NCBI GenBank assembly: GCA_903856525.1
Contig: CAIOCH010000373.1
Span: 1 to 32,716 of the forward strand
Direction: 5' to 3'
DNA: 32,716 nucleotides
Origin: an uncultured bacterium
GTDB taxonomy: Bacteria; Planctomycetota; Phycisphaerae; Phycisphaerales; SM1A02
This document shows positions 17,127 through 25,822 of the stretch, piece by piece; the first letter of the stretch is position 1, and each line of letters begins with the position of its first letter. The translations under genes and the position numbers were made by a program. The notes under the pieces were generated by a model. It was not told the DNA's origin and did not search any database. It was given only the letters and a program-made list of their open reading frames with translations.

Positions 17127-18512
17127 TCAGCCGCGTGCGAGGGCGGCGAAGAGCTCACCGCGTTGCTCGTAGTTCTTGAACTGGTCCCAGCTCGCGCAGG
17201 CGGGTGACAGCAGCACGACATCGCCGGGTTTGGCGCGCTCGCGTACGCGCTCCATCGCGCCCTCGAGCGTGCTGCACGCGAAGCTGCGCGCACCGCCCAC
17301 CAGCTTCGGCTCGGTCACGCCGATGGCGTAGAGCCCCGCAACCCTCTCGCCGAGCGCCTGCACCGTCGACAGATCGACCTTCTTGTCATAGCCGCCCGCG
17401 ATCAGGTGCACGCGCGCCGGATCCGCGAAACTCTGCACCGCCAGCAGCGTGGCCTCCGGGGTGGTGGACTTCGAGTCATTGAAGTACCGCACGCCCGCGC
17501 GCTCCGTCACAAACGCCAATCGATGCGGAAGCCCGGGGAACCGGGCGATCCGCTCGCGGAATCCGGTGACCGCTCCCAACGCGTCGAGCCCCGCCACCTC
17601 GTAGGCCGTGATGGCAGCCTCCAGCGCCAGTCGCGCGTTCACCTGGTTGTGCGCACCGGGGATCGGCGTCTCCATCTCCCCGACCGCAGGTAGGGTGATC
17701 GCCGTCCGCGAAGGATGCGCCCACCACTCCTCGCTGCCAAGTTCCACCGCGCGCGCTGCCGCCTCGGTGCCGTCGAACCGCGTGACAAAGCGTGAGCCCT
17801 CCGGCCCGAACTTCCGGATCATCGACTTGCAGCCCGCATAGTGGGCGAACGTTCCATGCCAGTCGATGTGGTTCGCCAGGAGATTGGTGAGCACGGCCAC
17901 GCGGGGCGACCAATGGAGATCCTCGCCCAGCCAGTGCAGCATCGCGCTCGAGAGCTCCAGCACCACGAAGTCGTCGCGCCGCACCGCATCGAGCGACGCG
18001 AGCAGCGAGCCCCCGATGTTCCCCGCAAGATGCGCCCGCCGACCCGCGCCGTCGAGTGCCGCGTGCAGCATGGCCGAGGTCGTGCTCTTGCCCGCACTTC
18101 CCGTGACGCCCACGATGTTGGTCACACCACGCGCATGCAGCTCGCACGCCGTGAGCCCGATCTCGGTGAGCACGGGAACCCGCGCATCGCGCGCCGCGCG
18201 CAGGAACCGGTTCTCCCACGGCTTGGGAACCGCGGGATTCGCCACCACGAAGTCGGTATCCCGGAAGTCCTGCTCGACATGGCCTCCGAGCCGCAGCGTC
18301 ACCGCGCCATCGCGCACGGGGGTGTCGAGAAGCGCGAGCGGCTCCGCCAGTCGGCTCGCCTCGTCGAGGTCGGTCAGCAGCACCGTGGCGCCCTGCGCCA
18401 GCAGGTACCGCGTCACACCCACACCTCCGCCGAACTGCCCGAGGCCCATGACCGTCACGCGCTTGCCGCGCAGGTGCGGAACCACTCGCCAAGCTTCATG
18501 CGATGCACTCAC
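17127..18512 (-). CDS. murD: UDP-N-acetylmuramoylalanine--D-glutamate ligase
   Basis: Cytoplasmic ATP-dependent ligase that adds D-glutamate to UDP-MurNAc-L-Ala in peptidoglycan precursor synthesis. The 461-residue protein has the N-terminal Rossmann domain ([19 protein letters not shown]), the ATP loop [14 protein letters not shown] near residue 140, the central domain with [11 protein letters not shown] and [15 protein letters not shown], the lysine of CKSMIRKF at the usual carbamylated position, and the C-terminal domain with [13 protein letters not shown] and [19 protein letters not shown]. These are standard MurD features, though the P-loop reads TGSAGKST instead of the usual TGTNGKST. 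Its ATG overlaps the stop of the DUF4190-like gene by 4 bases. It is separated from ftsW-murG by about 11 kb. Confidence 0.96.
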   Translation of the reverse strand: MSASHEAWRVVPHLRGKRVTVMGLGQFGGGVGVTRYLLAQGATVLLTDLDEASRLAEPLALLDTPVRDGAVTLRLGGHVEQDFRDTDFVVANPAVPKPWENRFLRAARDARVPVLTEIGLTACELHARGVTNIVGVTGSAGKSTTSAMLHAALDGAGRRAHLAGNIGGSLLASLDAVRRDDFVVLELSSAMLHWLGEDLHWSPRVAVLTNLLANHIDWHGTFAHYAGCKSMIRKFGPEGSRFVTRFDGTEAAARAVELGSEEWWAHPSRTAITLPAVGEMETPIPGAHNQVNARLALEAAITAYEVAGLDALGAVTGFRERIARFPGLPHRLAFVTERAGVRYFNDSKSTTPEATLLAVQSFADPARVHLIAGGYDKKVDLSTVQALGERVAGLYAIGVTEPKLVGGARSFACSTLEGAMERVRERAKPGDVVLLSPACASWDQFKNYEQRGELFAALARG

Positions 18513-19324
18513 GGACCAGCCACTCCTTCGGTTGGGCGTACGGTGGCAGCGGGATCAGCGTCCTGCTCCGACGGATCCTGGTTCGGCGCCTGGCCGGATG
18601 GCTCGGAGCCCGATGGCACGGAGCCCGACGGCACGACACCACCATCACCGGGCGGAAACCGCAGCGCGCCTCCCCGCGATTCCTCGTCGTTGACCAGGAT
18701 CGACGAGAGGTACAGCGTCGGCGTCATGGCATCGGCACTCGTGCGCAGTCGCGACACGACCACGCCCGAGCGCGTCCCACCTTCGAACTCCAGGCTCACC
18801 ACATGGGTGATCATCTGGTCGCCCAGCAGCGTCGGCGCCGCGTTCCTGCTGACGAGTCCCATCGAGCGATACGCACCAAACCGCTCTCGCGCAGTCGCCG
18901 CGAACGATCCGATCTCCGCCGACGACACGCTCGCACTGCTCGCCGCCGACCACGACTGCAGCGCCAGCCGCGCCGAGCCGTCATCGCTCGCCGCAAAGGT
19001 CCGCCGCACGCCTTCGTCGAGCTGCGCGTCCCAGTCCTTCTGCAGGCTGGTCACGAACGACACGAGCACCAGCGAGAGCACCACCGTGGTCGTACCGCTC
19101 GCGATGCCCGCCCACGCAAAGCCGCGGCCACCGAGCGCGCCACCCGAGGCACGGATGCGGCCGAGCGCCACCATGCCCAGCGCCACCGCCAGCGCGCCGG
19201 ACACGCCAAGGCTGCAGCACACCAGCGGAATCGACACGCCTCCCATGAGCGCCGACGCCACCGCCAGCCTGCTCACGGCAGGTCGCTTGCGCGGTGCAGG
19301 GTCATCAAGGCCATCGTCAGGCAT
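18509..19324 (-). CDS. DUF4190-like membrane protein with extracytoplasmic domain
   Basis: Product of 271 residues. A short charged N-terminus precedes three hydrophobic segments at about 19-40, 42-57 and 68-92. The middle motif ([18 protein letters not shown], followed by [11 protein letters not shown]) matches the DUF4190 pattern of Gly-rich paired helices, a domain of unknown function common in actinobacteria and planctomycetes. The rest (95-235) is a soluble, probably outward-facing alpha/beta domain including [18 protein letters not shown]. The C-terminus is low-complexity with PSG repeats ([13 protein letters not shown]). The start has TATAAA 7 bases upstream. The gene overlaps murD by 4 bases, so it is probably co-translated with it; whether it acts in wall synthesis is open. 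Confidence 0.78.
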   Translation of the reverse strand: MPDDGLDDPAPRKRPAVSRLAVASALMGGVSIPLVCCSLGVSGALAVALGMVALGRIRASGGALGGRGFAWAGIASGTTTVVLSLVLVSFVTSLQKDWDAQLDEGVRRTFAASDDGSARLALQSWSAASSASVSSAEIGSFAATARERFGAYRSMGLVSRNAAPTLLGDQMITHVVSLEFEGGTRSGVVVSRLRTSADAMTPTLYLSSILVNDEESRGGALRFPPGDGGVVPSGSVPSGSEPSGQAPNQDPSEQDADPAATVRPTEGVAGP

Positions 19325-19325
19325 C

Positions 19326-19344
19326 GACGGGTTTATATCCCGTC
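19326..19344 (-). promoter_or_regulatory. -10 element TATAAA inside a perfect 6-bp inverted repeat
   Basis: On the minus strand TATAAA (19332-19337) ends 7 bases before the ATG at 19324, giving a leaderless-type promoter for the DUF4190-like gene and murD. It is flanked by the arms GACGGG and CCCGTC (19326-19331 and 19339-19344), which form a perfect inverted repeat round the -10. The repeat could be an operator. There is no T-run to make it a convincing terminator for the upstream protease gene. Confidence 0.45.
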
Positions 19345-19360
19345 TCGCGACCCCGTGCGG

Positions 19361-21724
19361 TCACTGGCACTTGCCCCATGCATTCAGCATGATGGCGAGG
19401 TCCGAGCCACCGGTCGTGCCGTCGCCGTCGATGTCCCCGGCAGGCGTGCTCCACGCATTCAGCAGCTCGGCCAGGTCCGCCCCATCGACGACGAAGTCGA
19501 AGTTGAAGTCGGGCAGGCAAGGCGCCTGCGGCGCGCAGGTAATGGTGAGCGTGCCGCTGCCTCCGCCCGTCGCACCACCCACCCGGATGAACCGTGACAG
19601 CCCCGCGGCGACCGGGAAGGTGATCGTGGAGGTCCCGTTGGCGCAACCCGCCGTGCCGTCGTCGCACGCGACGAGCGCACCCGCGGGCGGACACGCCGTC
19701 GCATAGGCCGACAGGCGCGTGTCGAACGCTGCCGTACCGCAGGTCGTCACCGTCGCCGTGCCATCGCAGGTGGGCGTGTAGAGGTACCAGATGTCGTTGC
19801 GCATCACCGTGCCAGCGCCCTCGTCGCACGACACGGGCAGCGTGCCTGTGCTGTCGGTGGCGTTCGTGGTGTTGAAGCTGACCGCCCCCTCGCCCACGGC
19901 CTGCGCGGTGGTGCACTCGTCGTTCGTGGGCAGGATCACCGTGACAACCCGCACATCGTCGATGAACCAGTCGTCGTCCTGCGCATCCACTGCGGCGCGG
20001 AAGCGCAGGCGGAACTTGTTGTGCTTGGCGTTGGCGGGCAGCGTGTGCTGCCACGCGTCGAACGCGGTCTGGTTGACGCCGTCCGACGAGATCGTGTTGA
20101 GCACCACCCAGTCGAGCGAGCTGTTGAGGTACTCGACGAACAGCTGCTTGCCCGCCTCCACGCCCACGTGCTGGGTGGCGTACTGCACGATCACGGTCGG
20201 CAGGCCCGCCAGCAGCATGAAGTTCGAGCGGATCTCGTCATCGCCGTACTCGAGGTTGCCCACGGCGTCGAGATTGAGCGAGCGCGTGGGGCTGGGCTCG
20301 TTCACGGCGGCGGTGGTCACCGCGGCACCCTTCGCGTAGATCCAGTTGTTGGTGTTGATCGCCGCCGAGGCGTCGAAGCCGTCGCCGAACGGGAGCGTGA
20401 TCGGCGCGGGCAGCGCCACGTCGCACGCCGCCGCGTTGCGGAACGCCGTGATCTGCGCCTGCTCGGTCGCCGAGAATCGGAGGTTCGTGCCCGTCGTGCC
20501 CTGGCAGCTGTTGATGATCGAGCACATGATGTTGCACGGATTGGCCGTGTCGCAGTGCTGCGCCTGCCAGTTGTGCCCGAGTTCGTGCGCCGACAGCGAG
20601 GTGCGGAAGTCGGCGACGCCGGTGAACCGGCTCTCCACGCACGAGTACGCGAGGTTGCCGTTGGCCGAGCAGCCCACGCCCGTCTGGTTGCACACCACCC
20701 CGAGCCACGCCAGGCCGATCACGTTGCCCGTCACCTGCTTGCCCGTGAAGAGCTGCGCCACATCGCGCTGGATCTGGCTCTCGGGCGTCGTGTTCCACTT
20801 GGTGCGGAACTCGCACAGCAGCGTGTCCATGACCGTCGAGGTGTAGGGATCGGCCGCGGTGGTGCGCACCACGAAGGTCGTGAACTCGTAGGTGATGTTC
20901 ACGTCGCGGTCGTAGACCAGCGCGACGTTGTTCATCACGTTCTCGATGTCGTTCACCACGTTCACCGCGTTCGAGGCGTTGAGCTGGTAGAACTCGAAGT
21001 CGGCGTCGAAGGCGATCTCGGCGATGAACGGCGTGGTCCCCGCGATGCCGCCCTCGCCGCCGCCGGATCCATCGGACGATCCGCCATTCGGCTCCGCGCC
21101 ACCGCCGACCTGTCCGCCTTCTCCTGGATCCGTGGGGAGATCGAGCATCCAGTCGGGCAGGCCCAGCTTGTACTCGTCGTTGCCGCAGCGGAAATCATCG
21201 AACGGCGTGACCGCCGCGCGGCCGTAGACGATGTGCTCGGTGCCCGTGTACCCCGGCTCGAAGTCGGATCGGGGCTGCACGAACCAGGTGTCGCCCGGCA
21301 TGTCAACCATGGCCGACAGCCGGCCGTCGATGATCGATGCCGAGACCAGCGCGCCGTTCGACTCGACCGTGCCGCGGTAGGTGCGGTGCGGCGGCAGGGG
21401 CGCCTCCTCGAGCACGCCGTTGCCCTTGTCGAGCAGCAGTTTCGCGTTCCCGCTGCGCAGTGAGGTGCGGGTCAGGCGCAGCACCTCGCGCTTGCCGCCG
21501 ATCTGCACGGTGACCGCCACGGTCTCGGGCATTCCTGCGGGCACCTCCAGCCGCTGCACATCGAACCGACGCACGCCCTCCACCTTCGGGGGCTTGGGCG
21601 ATGCGCCGTCGGCTGTCGACATCAGCGTCGACATCGCCGAAGACGGAGATGCGCCGGGAACCGCGGCAGTGAAGGCGGCGAGTGGCAGCACGAGGGAGAT
21701 GACGGCAGGGAGGATGCTTCGCAT
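19361..21724 (-). CDS. Secreted zinc metalloprotease with C-terminal dockerin-type repeats
   Basis: Exported protein of 787 residues. A signal peptide (MRSILPAVISLVLPLAAFTAA) is followed by a propeptide-like region, a Gly/Ser-rich linker (GGSSDGSGGGEGG), and a metzincin-type catalytic domain with HELGHNWQAQHCD. The zinc ligands would be H380, H384 and H390 and the catalytic base E381; CNIMCSI follows as the Met-turn. This fits reprolysin-like M12 peptidases. Downstream are beta-sandwich regions, one with DIWYLYTPTCDGTATVTTCG resembling pre-peptidase C-terminal domains. Residues 738-787 carry two calcium-loop repeats (DFNFDFVVDGADL and DIDGDGTTGGSDL) of dockerin type; the first has Phe where Gly is usual. 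The ATG at 21724 has GGAAG 9 bases upstream. Likely degrades extracellular or surface protein. Confidence 0.87.
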   Translation of the reverse strand: MRSILPAVISLVLPLAAFTAAVPGASPSSAMSTLMSTADGASPKPPKVEGVRRFDVQRLEVPAGMPETVAVTVQIGGKREVLRLTRTSLRSGNAKLLLDKGNGVLEEAPLPPHRTYRGTVESNGALVSASIIDGRLSAMVDMPGDTWFVQPRSDFEPGYTGTEHIVYGRAAVTPFDDFRCGNDEYKLGLPDWMLDLPTDPGEGGQVGGGAEPNGGSSDGSGGGEGGIAGTTPFIAEIAFDADFEFYQLNASNAVNVVNDIENVMNNVALVYDRDVNITYEFTTFVVRTTAADPYTSTVMDTLLCEFRTKWNTTPESQIQRDVAQLFTGKQVTGNVIGLAWLGVVCNQTGVGCSANGNLAYSCVESRFTGVADFRTSLSAHELGHNWQAQHCDTANPCNIMCSIINSCQGTTGTNLRFSATEQAQITAFRNAAACDVALPAPITLPFGDGFDASAAINTNNWIYAKGAAVTTAAVNEPSPTRSLNLDAVGNLEYGDDEIRSNFMLLAGLPTVIVQYATQHVGVEAGKQLFVEYLNSSLDWVVLNTISSDGVNQTAFDAWQHTLPANAKHNKFRLRFRAAVDAQDDDWFIDDVRVVTVILPTNDECTTAQAVGEGAVSFNTTNATDSTGTLPVSCDEGAGTVMRNDIWYLYTPTCDGTATVTTCGTAAFDTRLSAYATACPPAGALVACDDGTAGCANGTSTITFPVAAGLSRFIRVGGATGGGSGTLTITCAPQAPCLPDFNFDFVVDGADLAELLNAWSTPAGDIDGDGTTGGSDLAIMLNAWGKCQ

Positions 21725-21833
21725 GATGGTGCTTCCGATGGATGGGCCTGTGTTCGCACGGGAGCGGCGACATGAGGCGCACTGCTGTGCGACTTCCGGA
21801 AAGTCGGACAAATCGCTGGATATCGAGGTCGTG

Positions 21834-21864
21834 AAAAAAGAAGGTGGGGCCCGAAGGCCCCACC
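21834..21864 (-). terminator. Intrinsic terminator of the dockerin-protein gene
   Basis: On the minus strand a 9-bp perfect stem GGTGGGGCC / GGCCCCACC closes a TTCG tetraloop and is followed by TTCTTTTTT. It lies 24 bases after the stop codon at 21888. A textbook Rho-independent terminator. Confidence 0.93.
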
Positions 21865-21887
21865 CGATTCTGCATGGATTGCGCGGA

Positions 21888-23318
21888 TCAACCCCAGTTG
21901 TTGAGGAGGATCGCGAGGTCGGCGCCGTTGGTGGTGGCGTCGCCGTTCAGGTCGCCAGCCGCCGCGCCCCAGCCGTTGAGCAGGGTCGCGAGGTCGGCAC
22001 CGTCGACCACACCGTTGCCGTCGAAGTCACCGGGGGTGTTCGGCGGAGTCGGCACGCTCGGGATGCGCGCACCCATCTGCACCGAGGTCGCGGTGCTGGT
22101 GGCGGTCGGCGCCTTCCAAACGCCCATGTTCACAACGCCGAGGTTGGTCTGCGGCGGCACGTCCGCGGTGAACCGGAAGTTGTAGAGCGTCGACCAACGC
22201 AGCGCGTTGGCGTTGGCATTGGTGTTGGGCTCGCAGGTCCACGTGATCAGGCCGTCGGCCTGGGTCGCGGTCCACGCGGCGTTCGAGTAGCCCTCGCCGT
22301 TCATGTAGGCGGGAGACTTGAAGCCGATGTTGGTGACCGTGACGCCCGCGGGAACCGGAACCGAGAACGAACCGCCGGCGCGATCCGAGTTGAGGTTCTG
22401 GATCGCGTACTCGTAGCTCCAGGTGCCGTTGCCGTTGTCGATCACGCGGTAGCCGAGCAGGAAGCGACCGTCGCCGATCACGTCGTAGCTCTTCACGCCC
22501 ACGTCATTCGGGGCGCTCGCCTGCCACGCAAAGATCGCGGGCAGCTGCTGCACGGTCGGGCCGGTCAGCGTGAGCGGGTAACCCTGCGTGGTCGACCAGG
22601 TGGCACCAACGGTCACGAGGCGGTACGACGCGTTGTTGGTCGCGTTGTTGCCGGACGCATCCTGCTGGTGGATGTACGCGCACTCCGACACATAGGTGGC
22701 GCCGGCGTTCTGCGCGGGATCGAGATCCGAGCGCTTGACCATCACGCGCTCGCGCAGCGAGGTCGGGAGACCAGCGGGCGCCGCGGGATCGGTGTAGGTG
22801 CCCGAGAAGATGCCCGTCGAGGGATTGATGGGACCACGGCCCTTGAGGTCCGACTGGGCGCCGTTGAGGCCGGCGGTGTACGGATCGGAGCAGCCGATGC
22901 CGAGCACGGTCGGGCAGCCCGAACCAGCGGGCGTGCATGCGCCGCAGAGGGTCTGCTGCAGGGCGCAGAAGCCGTGCTTGCACCACGACATGCCGATCTG
23001 CTCGATCACGCCGCTCTTGATGCGGTAGAGGTTCTGCGGAATGGTGGGGTGGAGGTTGCTCGGGTTGGGCTGCCACTGGAGCTGGGCCGTACCGATGTTG
23101 CAGCTGGTGGAGCCGAAGGCGTACGACGCGTACTCGACACCCTGGTAGGTGCCAGGCGCGTAGCGCGCAACGTCGGGAATCGCACCGACGATGACGTCGG
23201 GCCCGACGGATGCGGTACCACCGTCACCACCGCCGGGGACCGCGGTCGCCTGGAACTGGCCGAGGAAGATGGCCGTGCCACCAAGGAGCAAGCCGCCGAG
23301 AGTCAGACTGGTCTTCAC
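21888..23318 (-). CDS. Secreted dockerin-type repeat protein of unknown function
   Basis: Exported protein of 476 residues. GTG at 23318 with AGGAG 7 bases upstream gives VKTSLTLGGLLLGGTAIFLG as signal peptide. The mature protein is rich in Asn, Thr, Gly and Tyr, typical of beta-sandwich surface proteins, with a Cys-rich stretch near residues 115-150 (SWCKHGFC, CGACTPAGSGCP) that may form disulfides. A WSYEYAIQNLNSDR segment and PAGVTVTNIGFKSP look like a beta-domain. Residues 429-476 are two calcium-loop repeats, DFDGNGVVDGADL and DLNGDATTNGADL, each followed by an LLNxWG helix, as in planctomycete dockerin-type C-termini. No enzyme motif found. It has its own terminator and lies between the metalloprotease and the PEP-CTERM-like array. 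Confidence 0.85.
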   Translation of the reverse strand: MKTSLTLGGLLLGGTAIFLGQFQATAVPGGGDGGTASVGPDVIVGAIPDVARYAPGTYQGVEYASYAFGSTSCNIGTAQLQWQPNPSNLHPTIPQNLYRIKSGVIEQIGMSWCKHGFCALQQTLCGACTPAGSGCPTVLGIGCSDPYTAGLNGAQSDLKGRGPINPSTGIFSGTYTDPAAPAGLPTSLRERVMVKRSDLDPAQNAGATYVSECAYIHQQDASGNNATNNASYRLVTVGATWSTTQGYPLTLTGPTVQQLPAIFAWQASAPNDVGVKSYDVIGDGRFLLGYRVIDNGNGTWSYEYAIQNLNSDRAGGSFSVPVPAGVTVTNIGFKSPAYMNGEGYSNAAWTATQADGLITWTCEPNTNANANALRWSTLYNFRFTADVPPQTNLGVVNMGVWKAPTATSTATSVQMGARIPSVPTPPNTPGDFDGNGVVDGADLATLLNGWGAAAGDLNGDATTNGADLAILLNNWG

Positions 23319-23491
23319 TATGGAACTCCTACTCTGAATAGGGATGAGACACTCCCGCCGGCCCCGGACGGGAACCCTTCCAAGATATCTGCACTTGGAC
23401 GGGGGACGAGGGAAATGCAGTTTTTTGGACCAAGATCGCGCCCGCGGAAAGTTCTGCGGACGCCGCAACAATCGCAGAGAAATGGGAGGTG

Positions 23492-23524
23492 AAAAAGACA
23501 CCCGCCGCGGCGAACCGCGGCGGG
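23492..23524 (-). terminator. Intrinsic terminator of PEP-CTERM-like paralog 1
   Basis: On the minus strand a 10-bp perfect stem CCCGCCGCGG / CCGCGGCGGG with a TTCG loop is followed by TGTCTTTTTC. It lies about 65 bases after the stop at 23588. Confidence 0.9.
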
Positions 23525-23587
23525 TGGTGGGTCTTTCAGTCCCGAACGGGTGTGCCCGAGGGGCTCACCCGAGTGTCAGACCATCGC

Positions 23588-24292
23588 TCAGCGGCGACGG
23601 CGGCCAGCGAGGCCGGCGAGGCCCAGGAGGGCGATCGCGCCGGGGGCGGGAACCACACCGAGGGTGAAGGTCGTCTCGGCGAACTGGACGGGCGAACCCG
23701 CGACGCCGTTGTTGTAGCCGATCTTCAGGTTCCAGGTCGACGCGGCAGCGTCGCGGTCCATGACGAACTGGCCGAGGCGCACGGAGTCAACGGGGTTCTG
23801 GGCAGCGCCAGCGCCAACGCCCACGCGGCCCTGGTTGTTCGGGGGGTTCGAGTTGAACCAGCCGACGTTCGAGCCGTTCGGAACGTCCGGGCGGTTCCAG
23901 CTGTCAGCGCCCGTCCACGACGGATCAGCGTTCGTGGTGTTGGTCGGGGTCGCGGTGGCGCCGATGGTGAGGAACGAGTCGAACGGACGGTTCAGGGTGA
24001 CCGAACCGGACTGCGACGGATTCCAGGTGCCGTACTCCTTCATCAGGGCGCCCGAGTTCAGGTAGGCGTTGTCCTTGTGGTAGAAGAGGTTCGTGGCCGC
24101 GCCGTCGGTGCGGTTGAAGTTGAACGCGTTGAGGACGGTGTCGGTGGCGCCGTTGAAGCGCGCGTAGAGCATGTAGACGTCGAGGTTGACGCCACTGTTG
24201 GAGACCTGGGTCTTGACCGTGTAGTACTCGACGAAGGTCGCCGAGGCCACGCTCGAGACAGCAGCCGCAAGGGCCAGAGCCGTAAGCTTCAT
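23588..24292 (-). CDS. PEP-CTERM-like surface protein, paralog 1 of 4
   Basis: Secreted protein of 234 residues. Signal peptide MKLTALALAAAVSSVASA; mature part beta-rich with ARFNGATDTVLNAFNF, HKDN, GTWNPSQSG, NRPFDSF, NADPSW, GWFNSNPPN, QGRVG and GYNNGVAGSPVQFAE. The C-terminus VPAPGAIALLGLAGLAGRRRR has the tripartite layout of PEP-CTERM sorting tails: short Pro motif (VPAPG instead of VPEP), hydrophobic helix, basic end. In the PEP-CTERM system an exosortase cleaves such tails; no exosortase is in the window. ATG 24292 has AAAGGA about 8 bases upstream. It shares its whole core with the next three genes and shares leader sequence with paralog 2. Function unknown; a structural or matrix protein is plausible. 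Confidence 0.88.
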   Translation of the reverse strand: MKLTALALAAAVSSVASATFVEYYTVKTQVSNSGVNLDVYMLYARFNGATDTVLNAFNFNRTDGAATNLFYHKDNAYLNSGALMKEYGTWNPSQSGSVTLNRPFDSFLTIGATATPTNTTNADPSWTGADSWNRPDVPNGSNVGWFNSNPPNNQGRVGVGAGAAQNPVDSVRLGQFVMDRDAAASTWNLKIGYNNGVAGSPVQFAETTFTLGVVPAPGAIALLGLAGLAGRRRR

Positions 24293-24312
24293 TTTCGCAA
24301 TCCTTTGATAAA

Positions 24313-24358
24313 CAGGGGACAGGGACACAGGGGACAGAAAGACGCGCCAAGGACGGCG
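24313..24358 (-). promoter_or_regulatory. Leader of paralog 1: TGTCCC repeats and a stem-loop
   Basis: Read on the minus strand, the leader 20-66 bases before the ATG holds a stem CGCC / GGCG (24345-24358) with loop GTCCTT, then three TGTCCC copies between 24336 and 24316. Paralog 2 has the same order of elements, so the leaders are homologous. Confidence 0.45.
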
Positions 24359-24663
24359 AGTCACGGGATCACTTCATGCCCCGGGCTGGTGGACGCCAGC
24401 ACGAAGCCCCTGTTTCCCGTCTTCGGGTCCGCTCGTCGGCGCGTAGCGCGCCGCTGCGGTCCCTACCGTTCCGTGGGAAACGAAACGAGTGCTCCCCTCT
24501 CGGAGCACAGACAACCCTCACGATGGAAGATGCTCCCGTTTCAGAAGGCAGTCAAGAACGCAGAGAGCCTTTTTGGCACATTCGCGGAGTCCTTGCGCAG
24601 AAGCAGGGTCCGAAGATCTGCGAGCGATGGCGATACTCTTGGTGCGTCGGCCGATCAACGAAC

Positions 24664-24693
24664 CAGCCCCCGCCGCAGGTGCGACGGGGGCTG
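24664..24693 (-). terminator. Probable terminator of PEP-CTERM-like paralog 2
   Basis: Stem CAGCCCCCG / CGGGGGCTG extended inward by CGC / GCG with one mismatch and a 4-base loop. On the minus strand it is followed by GTTCGTT, a weak T-run. It lies about 53 bases after the stop at 24747. Confidence 0.7.
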
Positions 24694-24746
24694 GGAGGAT
24701 GCGAACAAACCCTGTGGCTGAGAATACTTGCGTCTCTCGATGCTGC

Positions 24747-25433
24747 TCAGCGACGGCGGCGTCCCGCGAGGCCGGCCAGTCCGAGCAGGGCGATCGCGCC
24801 CGGGGCGGGCAGCGAGAAGGTCGACTCGGCGAACTGCACGGGCGAACCCGCCACGCCGTTGTTGTAGGCGAACTTCAGGCTGATGGTGCCCGCGTCAAAG
24901 CCCGAGAGCACGACGAACTGGCCCAGGCGCACCGAGTCGGCGGTGTTGCCGGTCTGGCCAACGCGACCCTGGAAGTTCGGGGGGTTCGAGTTGAACCAGC
25001 CCGCGTTCACGCCGTTCGGGATGTCGGGACGGTTCCAGCTGAGCGCGGCGCCCCACGAGGGGTCGGCGTTGGTGGTGTTCACCCCAGTGGGAAGACCGCC
25101 GATGGTCACGTACGAGTCGAAGGGGCGGTTGCTGGTGATGTTGCCGGTCTGCGATGGGTTCCACGTGCCTGAGCTGGTGCTCAGGGTGCCGCTGTTCTCG
25201 TTGTCCTTGTGATAGAAGGCGTTGAGGGTGGAGCCGGCGAGACCCGTGAAGTTGTAGGCGTTCAGCACGGTGTCCGTGGCGCCATCGAACCGGGCGAACA
25301 GGACATACACGTCCAGCGCGGTGCCGCTGGCGCCCTCGGTGACGGTCGTCTTCTGGGTGTAGAACTCGAGGAACGACGCCGACGCCGACGTCGACGCAGC
25401 GGCCACGAGGGCCAGCGCGATCACATTCTTCAT
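24747..25433 (-). CDS. PEP-CTERM-like surface protein, paralog 2 of 4
   Basis: Secreted protein of 228 residues. Signal peptide MKNVIALALVAAASTSASA, then the array's shared core: VLFARFDGATDTVLNAYNF, FYHKDN, GTWNPSQTGNI, NRPFDSY, NADPSW, NRPDIPNG, GWFNSNPPN, QGRVGQ, DSVRLGQFV and YNNGVAGSPVQFAE. It ends LPAPGAIALLGLAGLAGRRRR, the PEP-CTERM-like sorting tail. AGAGAG lies 6 bases before the ATG. DSVRLGQFV and the last 45 residues are closest to paralog 1. Compared with paralogs 3 and 4 it lacks the GGNADARSW insertion. Function unknown. Confidence 0.88.
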   Translation of the reverse strand: MKNVIALALVAAASTSASASFLEFYTQKTTVTEGASGTALDVYVLFARFDGATDTVLNAYNFTGLAGSTLNAFYHKDNENSGTLSTSSGTWNPSQTGNITSNRPFDSYVTIGGLPTGVNTTNADPSWGAALSWNRPDIPNGVNAGWFNSNPPNFQGRVGQTGNTADSVRLGQFVVLSGFDAGTISLKFAYNNGVAGSPVQFAESTFSLPAPGAIALLGLAGLAGRRRR

Positions 25434-25459
25434 GACTTTCTCTCTTTCGTTCGGGAAAC

Positions 25460-25493
25460 GGGACAGGACACGGAACGCCCTGGACGGCGTTCC
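25460..25493 (-). promoter_or_regulatory. Leader of paralog 2: perfect 8-bp stem-loop and TGTCC repeats
   Basis: On the minus strand a perfect 8-bp stem GGAACGCC / GGCGTTCC (25472-25493) with loop GTCCAG precedes TGTCC and TGTCCC copies at 25470-25460. The ATG follows 27 bases later. Stem core CGCC-GTCC-N2-GGCG and the repeat order match paralog 1. Confidence 0.5.
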
Positions 25494-25760
25494 AACAGGG
25501 GTACATCCACCTCAGGTCCTACGGCTCGACCGAAGCCCATTTCCTTCCGAGGGGGTCATCCTTGCGGCGACCAGCCCTCTCTCCGAGGCCCATCATGCGT
25601 GGCGATCGAAGCGCCGCAAGGCATGGCTCCGCGACTTCACAGTGCTTTCACCGTCGCCTTACATTCGGCGGGTTTGGCGCACGATTCTTCATCCCGCGTA
25701 AGCAATCGACAGGCTCCGTGCATGCCCGTGTGGGCGGAGACCATCGCGACGCTGTTCAGC

Positions 25761-25796
25761 AAAAACACCACCGCCGCGGGCAAGCCGCGGCGGTGG
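25761..25796 (-). terminator. Intrinsic terminator of PEP-CTERM-like paralog 3
   Basis: A 12-bp perfect stem CCACCGCCGCGG / CCGCGGCGGTGG with a 5-base loop is followed on the minus strand by TGTTTTTG. It lies 27 bases after the stop at 25823. Confidence 0.92.
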
Positions 25797-25822
25797 GAGA
25801 GATCATTGTCCGTGTCGGTCGA

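Larger units (their letters stand above)
24293..24746. other. Intergenic region between paralogs 1 and 2 (454 bases)
   Basis: Contains the leader and presumed promoter of paralog 1 and the terminator of paralog 2. The central part (about 24370-24660) has short inverted repeats such as GGCGCGTAGCGCGCC but no convincing gene on either strand; open frames here are Arg/Ser-rich and lack a ribosome binding site. The promoter hexamers could not be fixed. Confidence 0.5.
25434..25822. other. Intergenic region between paralogs 2 and 3 (389 bases)
   Basis: Holds the stem-loop leader of paralog 2 and the terminator of paralog 3. Between about 25500 and 25755 I see no gene, repeat or clear promoter. 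Confidence 0.5.
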
